Below, in pieces: positions 62,992 through 64,000 of a DNA stretch of 64,000 bases. Within the stretch, counting starts at the first letter, position 1. Each line of letters starts with the position of its first letter. Source of the stretch: Gautieria morchelliformis (lineage: Eukaryota; Basidiomycota; Agaricomycetes; Gomphales; Gomphaceae); assembly GCA_015179125.1 (NCBI GenBank), contig WHVA01000267.1, positions 62,001 to 126,000 on the forward strand. Direction: 5' to 3'. The translations under genes were made by a program, and so were the position numbers. The notes under the pieces were generated by a model, which worked only from the letters and a program-made list of their open reading frames with translations, was not told where the DNA came from and did not search any database.

Positions 62992-64000
62992 AATGGGATG
63001 TTGATCCTCAATGCATTCAAGGAGAGCTGCGCATCAACTCTCCAGGTATCAACAATGCACATATATACCCATCACCACCGCAGCAGATATTCTTCGGGGT
63101 AACAACATGTGAGAGCTAGATGACACTAGTACAATATTTCCTCACCACACCTTGGGGGCATAAAAGAGCTTTCTGAATCTTACCTGCCATCTCTTGGTGC
63201 AGCTGATCTCTCAAGGCGATACAATCTGAGAAATCCGGTGTGCCCACCGATTACACTTCCACTAATCTCCCTTCCAGAGTGGTTCCACGATCACGATTCT
63301 GAAATTTCCCATCCACACGATTGTAGAACTAATGGTTACATACTCGGAGACCAAGGTAAACGTGTCAGGAGATGGGCTCTGGAAGATGGATGCCGAGAGG
63401 TACCTTCATCACCAGTCGTAATACTGATACCTCGCAAGCAAAGTCCACGGAGGGCAATGATTGTTTGCCTTTGCGAGGGCTGGAGATGTTCCCCTCATCG
63501 CTACCCCGGGAGACCAATCGCGGCGTCATCTGCAACAGACGAAACTGCAGAAATGTCACATGCGAGCTTAATACACCTGCCGACTCGTTCGAACCGGGAT
63601 TGGTGAGAGATCGTGACGATTCCGGTGGCCACCTTGGAATAGTGCGTGCAGCATCCCTATATAAATGCTCACGAAATTGGATCTCGCGACCATTTAAGTA
63701 GGGATGCTCGATGGGTTTGCTCCTCATCGTCTGTCGGCGCTTGTCCCTGCGTCTGGGCTCGTCCTCTCAAATTCTCCTCTCTGCTCGCCGTGATCCTTCT
63801 CAAGGATCAACGGCATGTTTCTGTGGACAGGGACAGACGCTGAGCGAGATCTTCGAAGTCATCAACGACGCCATGGATCTGCGAGTTCGAGTAAATGATG
63901 GACGATTTAGCAAGAGATAATCATCTACTTACTGTGATATCTACCGTGCATCAGGACAACATCCCCGACTGAGAAGGAAATGGCAAACTTGATAAGTCAG
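62992..64000 (-). repeat. Repeat F, right inverted arm, cut by the window end
   Basis: Reverse complement of 45,265-46,272 with scattered single differences. The alignment is still perfect over the last 40 bp of the window, so the arm continues outside. Frames of 110-150 codons on both strands occur at matching places in both arms, but their coding status is unclear. Confidence 0.88.

Overview
This window looks like a repeat-rich stretch of a filamentous basidiomycete genome, most likely an Agaricomycete. The evidence is short GT-AG introns of about 50-60 nt, a DUF6533-type membrane-protein gene with a decayed paralog, a Tnp2-type (CACTA-like) transposase split by many small introns, Ty3/gypsy elements with a chromodomain, and Ty1/copia elements. 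No rRNA, intact tRNA gene or CRISPR array was seen. The species cannot be named from sequence alone.

Layout. 1-2,543: LTRs of two gypsy-like families (called LTR A and LTR B here) and a 3' internal gypsy remnant. 2,544-9,440: the most host-like part, with a DUF6533 gene on the minus strand (3,862-5,559), an old copia LTR, and a truncated inverted paralog of the same gene. 9,480-20,421: one degraded gypsy chromovirus on the minus strand with gag, protease, RT, RNase H, integrase and chromodomain, plus an unexpected extra coding region downstream of the chromodomain. At least three solo LTRs and a composite insert have landed in it. 20,422-28,470: a broken copia element that received a second, apparently whole and very young copia element (22,233-27,491, identical 498-bp LTRs, 5-bp target duplication). 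28,471-42,665: a mosaic of solo and partial LTRs, a Helitron-like fragment, a 599-bp TA-flanked MITE, one TATA-driven uncharacterised gene, and two copies of a ~1.07-kb unit (element C; a third copy lies at 43,646) with perfect 5-bp target duplications but ends unlike standard LTRs.

42,666-64,000: repeated segments D, E and F. D and E lie side by side on the left (42.7-45.2 kb) but are 2.2 kb apart on the right (50.4-54.3 kb). F occurs as inverted arms of about 1 kb at 45,265-46,272 and 62,992-64,000, the second cut by the window edge. Between the arms lie a small basic-protein gene with its own TATA box, three minisatellites, two or three uncharacterised genes and a largely complete Tnp2 transposase (55,236-59,580). 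This could be a very large cargo-carrying DNA transposon whose left inverted end is D-E-F. That is an inference; the sequence just past 64,000 would test it.

Exon boundaries are approximate wherever I say so. Percent identities were not computed; statements about similarity are by eye.
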